Positions 6,379 to 8,904 of a stretch of DNA of 8,904 nt are shown here, piece after piece (within the stretch, counting starts at the first letter, position 1; each line of letters starts with the position of its first letter). The DNA comes from Emcibacteraceae bacterium. Lineage in GTDB: Bacteria; Pseudomonadota; Alphaproteobacteria; Sphingomonadales; Emcibacteraceae. Below the pieces are notes generated by a model. It saw nothing but the letters and a program-made list of their open reading frames with translations. It was not told the DNA's origin and searched no databases. The position numbers were made by a program, and so were the translations under genes. The stretch covers positions 1 to 8,904 of the forward strand of contig JAESUD010000209.1 in assembly GCA_016763335.1 (NCBI GenBank). Reading direction: 5' to 3'.

Positions 6379-8895
6379 TTAATGAATAATGTTGGAAGGT
6401 GATAATTCATCAGAAAGTGGGTTTTTTTTAGGCAATTTGCAAGTCATTTCTGTCCCGAGGCCTAAACTACTTTCAACCATTATGTTTCCACCATGTATTT
6501 CTATGAAAAACTTAACAAGAGACAACCCTAGCCCAGCTCCCTTACCTTTTGGAACGTTTGATCCCGTGTAAAACTTATCAAAAACATCTTCAAACTCATC
6601 ATGGCCAATTCCAACGCCATCATCTTGTACGCTAATAAAATAATTAGCATCGTCTTGCCAAGTTTTCACTGAAATATTACCAGAATCGTTCGTAAATTTC
6701 ACCGCATTGCTCAATAGATTGGAAATAGAATGCTGAATGCGTCGCTCATCCCCATAAACGTTGCCTATTGTTTTATCCAGCTTCACACCTAAGTGAATAG
6801 ATTTTTGTTTTACCCGTTCGTCAAGTTTTGCCACAACAGCATTAATGGTTTTATTAATATCAAAATCTGCGGAGACGATATCAAAACCACCAGCCTCGAT
6901 AACTGATAAATCAAGAATATCGTTAATAAGTTCAAGTAAATAATCAGATGAACTTATAATATTTCGCATATATTGGTGCTGTTGATCGTTAAGTGGCCCT
7001 TGATATTCTTTCTCCAGAAGCTCTGCAAAACCAAGAACACTGTTTAACGGATTTCTTAACTCGTATGACATATGCGCCAGGAAGTCAGTTTTAATATTTT
7101 GTGCTTCTTCAAGCGCTTCATTATGCTTACGGAGTGAATATTCAACCCGGTAACTATCAGTCACATCAATAAAGATTACCAACGAAGCCCCATCCGGTAA
7201 CGGCACAAGCGAATAATTTATCACCTTTTCATTCTTAAGGATGAACTGTCCCGATGAAGCTTCTTTTTTAACTTCACCACCGACAATAAGCCTCTTAAAT
7301 TCTTCAATCGGATCGACAATATCCAATAGATCACCGCAACGATTAAGTACATCAATGGCATGAGGGTTGGATTTTAAAAACTCTGATGATATTTCCCAAA
7401 TATCGGAAAAACCGTCATTAGAAAGCTTGAGCAGTCCGTCAACACCAAACACGGCAATTCCTTCATGTAGGTTATCAAGCGTCTCGCGCTGCACCGCAAT
7501 TAAGGTATTATAAGAACTTTCAAGCGTGAAATAATCGGTAACATCCTCATAAAACACAAGCATCCCGCCAAGCGGATGTTGTTGCATTACGACACGCAAT
7601 GTTTTCCCATCAGGCAAGTGCAGCATAGATTCTACCGGATCGATTACTTTCGAATAGATATCAAGTTGTTTTTTCTTCCACTCCGGAAAGTTAGCTTGTT
7701 CTGGTAATTTTCTTGCCTCGTGAAGGGCTTCAAGAATTTCACCATAGTGAGGATGACTGAAGAGCAAGCTTTCAGGCAGCCCCCAAAGGCGAACATATGA
7801 TTTATTATAATATTCAAGCCGCATAGCACCATCGAAAATTGCCACTGCAGAGGAAAACTGATCTAGAGCTTCTGCATAAGATTCCGTATGATCTGCTAGG
7901 CTTCCTCTTGCTTCTTCTAATTCTGTTATATCCTGTGCATAACCAAGGATGGCTTCTTTCTGGTCATCAATTTCATAGGGGATATTATGAAAATCCATTG
8001 AACGACGTTCACCATTAATGACAACGAAATGACTTTCCGAGCTTTCCTCACCGTCAAGGCTTACACTTTCAGCCATACTTTTGATACTTACACCAAGCGT
8101 ATTAATCGCCAACTCAAGATTGTTTTCAATTACATTCTTATAATTTTCGCCATCGACCGCCTCTACATAAGCCATATTTACCCATTGAAGGTTAAGATCA
8201 TCACTCCTAATCCACATAGGGAACGTCGCTTTATTAAGAGCATTTTCTAATAACTTTGCCCGGTCGCTTGTTTCTTGAGATTCAAGCGTTTGATAGCGTT
8301 GAATTTTTTCTGTAATAGTATTGTCTTTGATCCAAACCACACTGCAGTTTTCGCCATATTCATCAACATTAATGCGATTACCAGAAATCAAAAGATGCAT
8401 ATTAAATTGGTTAAGATCGATGATTTGTGAAAATTCAATACCGTTTGATAATAAATTATTTAAATTAGCTTCAAACTCTGCCTGATCAACAAGTGAAAAC
8501 CTAGATTTCAAATCATCAATATTCTCAGGCACTGTTTCATCTTCGAATCTGATATCAATTGATGAACTGAGCAATAATTCCGTTTTATTATTCCACAAAA
8601 GAAAACTATCTTGACGCTGAGAAATCATTTTTTTTAAATAATCCTCGTTAATACGCGCTTTAACCAACTCCTTAGATAATTTAAGTCGTTGATACACTGT
8701 CCAAATTATGAATAGTATAGTTATGATAAAGAATAATATTAAGGAAACCAAAAATTGACTATTTTGATCCGAGTTAATATTTGTTCCATCAAAAATATCT
8801 GCTACAGAATAAGGGACATACACAGTATATGCCCATAAAAAAGCACTAAAAAACTTCATATTTAAAATCAGGCGAATTATCAGGGACCCCTTCAC
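6379..8895 (-). CDS. divL: DivL-like PAS-domain sensor protein with a tyrosine H-box (cell-cycle pseudokinase/tyrosine-type histidine-kinase homologue)
   Basis: This 838-residue membrane protein has the architecture of Caulobacter DivL, which binds phosphorylated DivK and controls the CckA kinase and hence CtrA. An N-terminal hydrophobic stretch (about 13-33, signal-peptide-like) is followed by a membrane segment (about 48-68). About four PAS-like regions follow (roughly 85-195, 205-325, 340-455, 465-580), then a DHp domain (about 600-668) and a HATPase domain (about 710-823). The H-box reads HMSYELRNPL, so Tyr611 occupies the usual phosphoacceptor His position. The ATP site looks intact: NLLSNAVKF (726-734), DDGVGIG (758-764), VFDKFYTG (771-778) and GKGAGLGLSL (784-793). 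Position next to tsaE also fits divL. The start is uncertain: GTG at 8895 and ATG at 8859 are both in frame, neither has a good ribosome binding site, and the frame stays open to the window edge. Starting at 8859 would give 826 residues. Confidence 0.87.
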   Translation of the reverse strand: MKGSLIIRLILNMKFFSAFLWAYTVYVPYSVADIFDGTNINSDQNSQFLVSLILFFIITILFIIWTVYQRLKLSKELVKARINEDYLKKMISQRQDSFLLWNNKTELLLSSSIDIRFEDETVPENIDDLKSRFSLVDQAEFEANLNNLLSNGIEFSQIIDLNQFNMHLLISGNRINVDEYGENCSVVWIKDNTITEKIQRYQTLESQETSDRAKLLENALNKATFPMWIRSDDLNLQWVNMAYVEAVDGENYKNVIENNLELAINTLGVSIKSMAESVSLDGEESSESHFVVINGERRSMDFHNIPYEIDDQKEAILGYAQDITELEEARGSLADHTESYAEALDQFSSAVAIFDGAMRLEYYNKSYVRLWGLPESLLFSHPHYGEILEALHEARKLPEQANFPEWKKKQLDIYSKVIDPVESMLHLPDGKTLRVVMQQHPLGGMLVFYEDVTDYFTLESSYNTLIAVQRETLDNLHEGIAVFGVDGLLKLSNDGFSDIWEISSEFLKSNPHAIDVLNRCGDLLDIVDPIEEFKRLIVGGEVKKEASSGQFILKNEKVINYSLVPLPDGASLVIFIDVTDSYRVEYSLRKHNEALEEAQNIKTDFLAHMSYELRNPLNSVLGFAELLEKEYQGPLNDQQHQYMRNIISSSDYLLELINDILDLSVIEAGGFDIVSADFDINKTINAVVAKLDERVKQKSIHLGVKLDKTIGNVYGDERRIQHSISNLLSNAVKFTNDSGNISVKTWQDDANYFISVQDDGVGIGHDEFEDVFDKFYTGSNVPKGKGAGLGLSLVKFFIEIHGGNIMVESSLGLGTEMTCKLPKKNPLSDELSPSNIIH

Positions 8896-8904
8896 GGATA
8901 TTAA

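Noticed and set aside
7644..7832. 62-residue minus-strand frame inside the DivL-like gene
   Set aside because: It is out of frame with an intact PAS-domain coding region and has no family resemblance.
1..8904. Hidden mobile element, CRISPR array, RNA gene or defence system
   Set aside because: Coding sequence of recognised housekeeping families fills essentially the whole window, and no repeats, terminal inverted repeats or RNA-like spacers were seen.

Overview
The window is one co-directional block on the minus strand. In transcription order (right to left) it reads divL-like sensor kinase, tsaE, a fused amgK-murU, addB (broken by a frameshift), and the first third of addA, which runs off the left edge. 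It points to an alphaproteobacterium. The evidence is a histidine-kinase-like protein with tyrosine at the phosphoacceptor position (the DivL signature), an alphaproteobacterial-type AddB, and the familiar tsaE - amgK - murU - addB - addA neighbourhood. The DNA is moderately AT-rich by eye. I cannot name a genus.

Layout: 8895-6379 divL; 6361-5885 tsaE; 5883-4165 amgK-murU fusion; 4165-1215 addB in two reading frames that switch near 2351; 1218-1 addA, 5' part only. Spacing is extremely tight. There are 17 nt between divL and tsaE and 1 nt between tsaE and amgK-murU. The amgK-murU/addB junction is a TAATG overlap and the addB/addA junction an ATGA overlap. The window therefore looks like the interior of a single operon with translational coupling. 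No promoter, terminator, tRNA, rRNA, CRISPR array, mobile element or sizeable repeat was recognised, and no stretch longer than about 20 bases lacks a gene. All plus-strand open frames look like antisense shadows.

The genes serve different housekeeping tasks. DivL is a cell-cycle regulator that in Caulobacter works with CckA and DivK. TsaE is the ATPase needed for the t6A modification of tRNA. AmgK-MurU carries out two consecutive steps of peptidoglycan recycling (MurNAc to MurNAc-1-phosphate to UDP-MurNAc). AddAB is the helicase-nuclease that processes double-strand breaks for recombination.

Three points deserve attention: the kinase/uridylyltransferase fusion in one polypeptide, the single-base frameshift that separates the AddB helicase-like part from its nuclease domain, and the Tyr-for-His H-box of the DivL-like protein. 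I did not find evidence for a wholly new system here.
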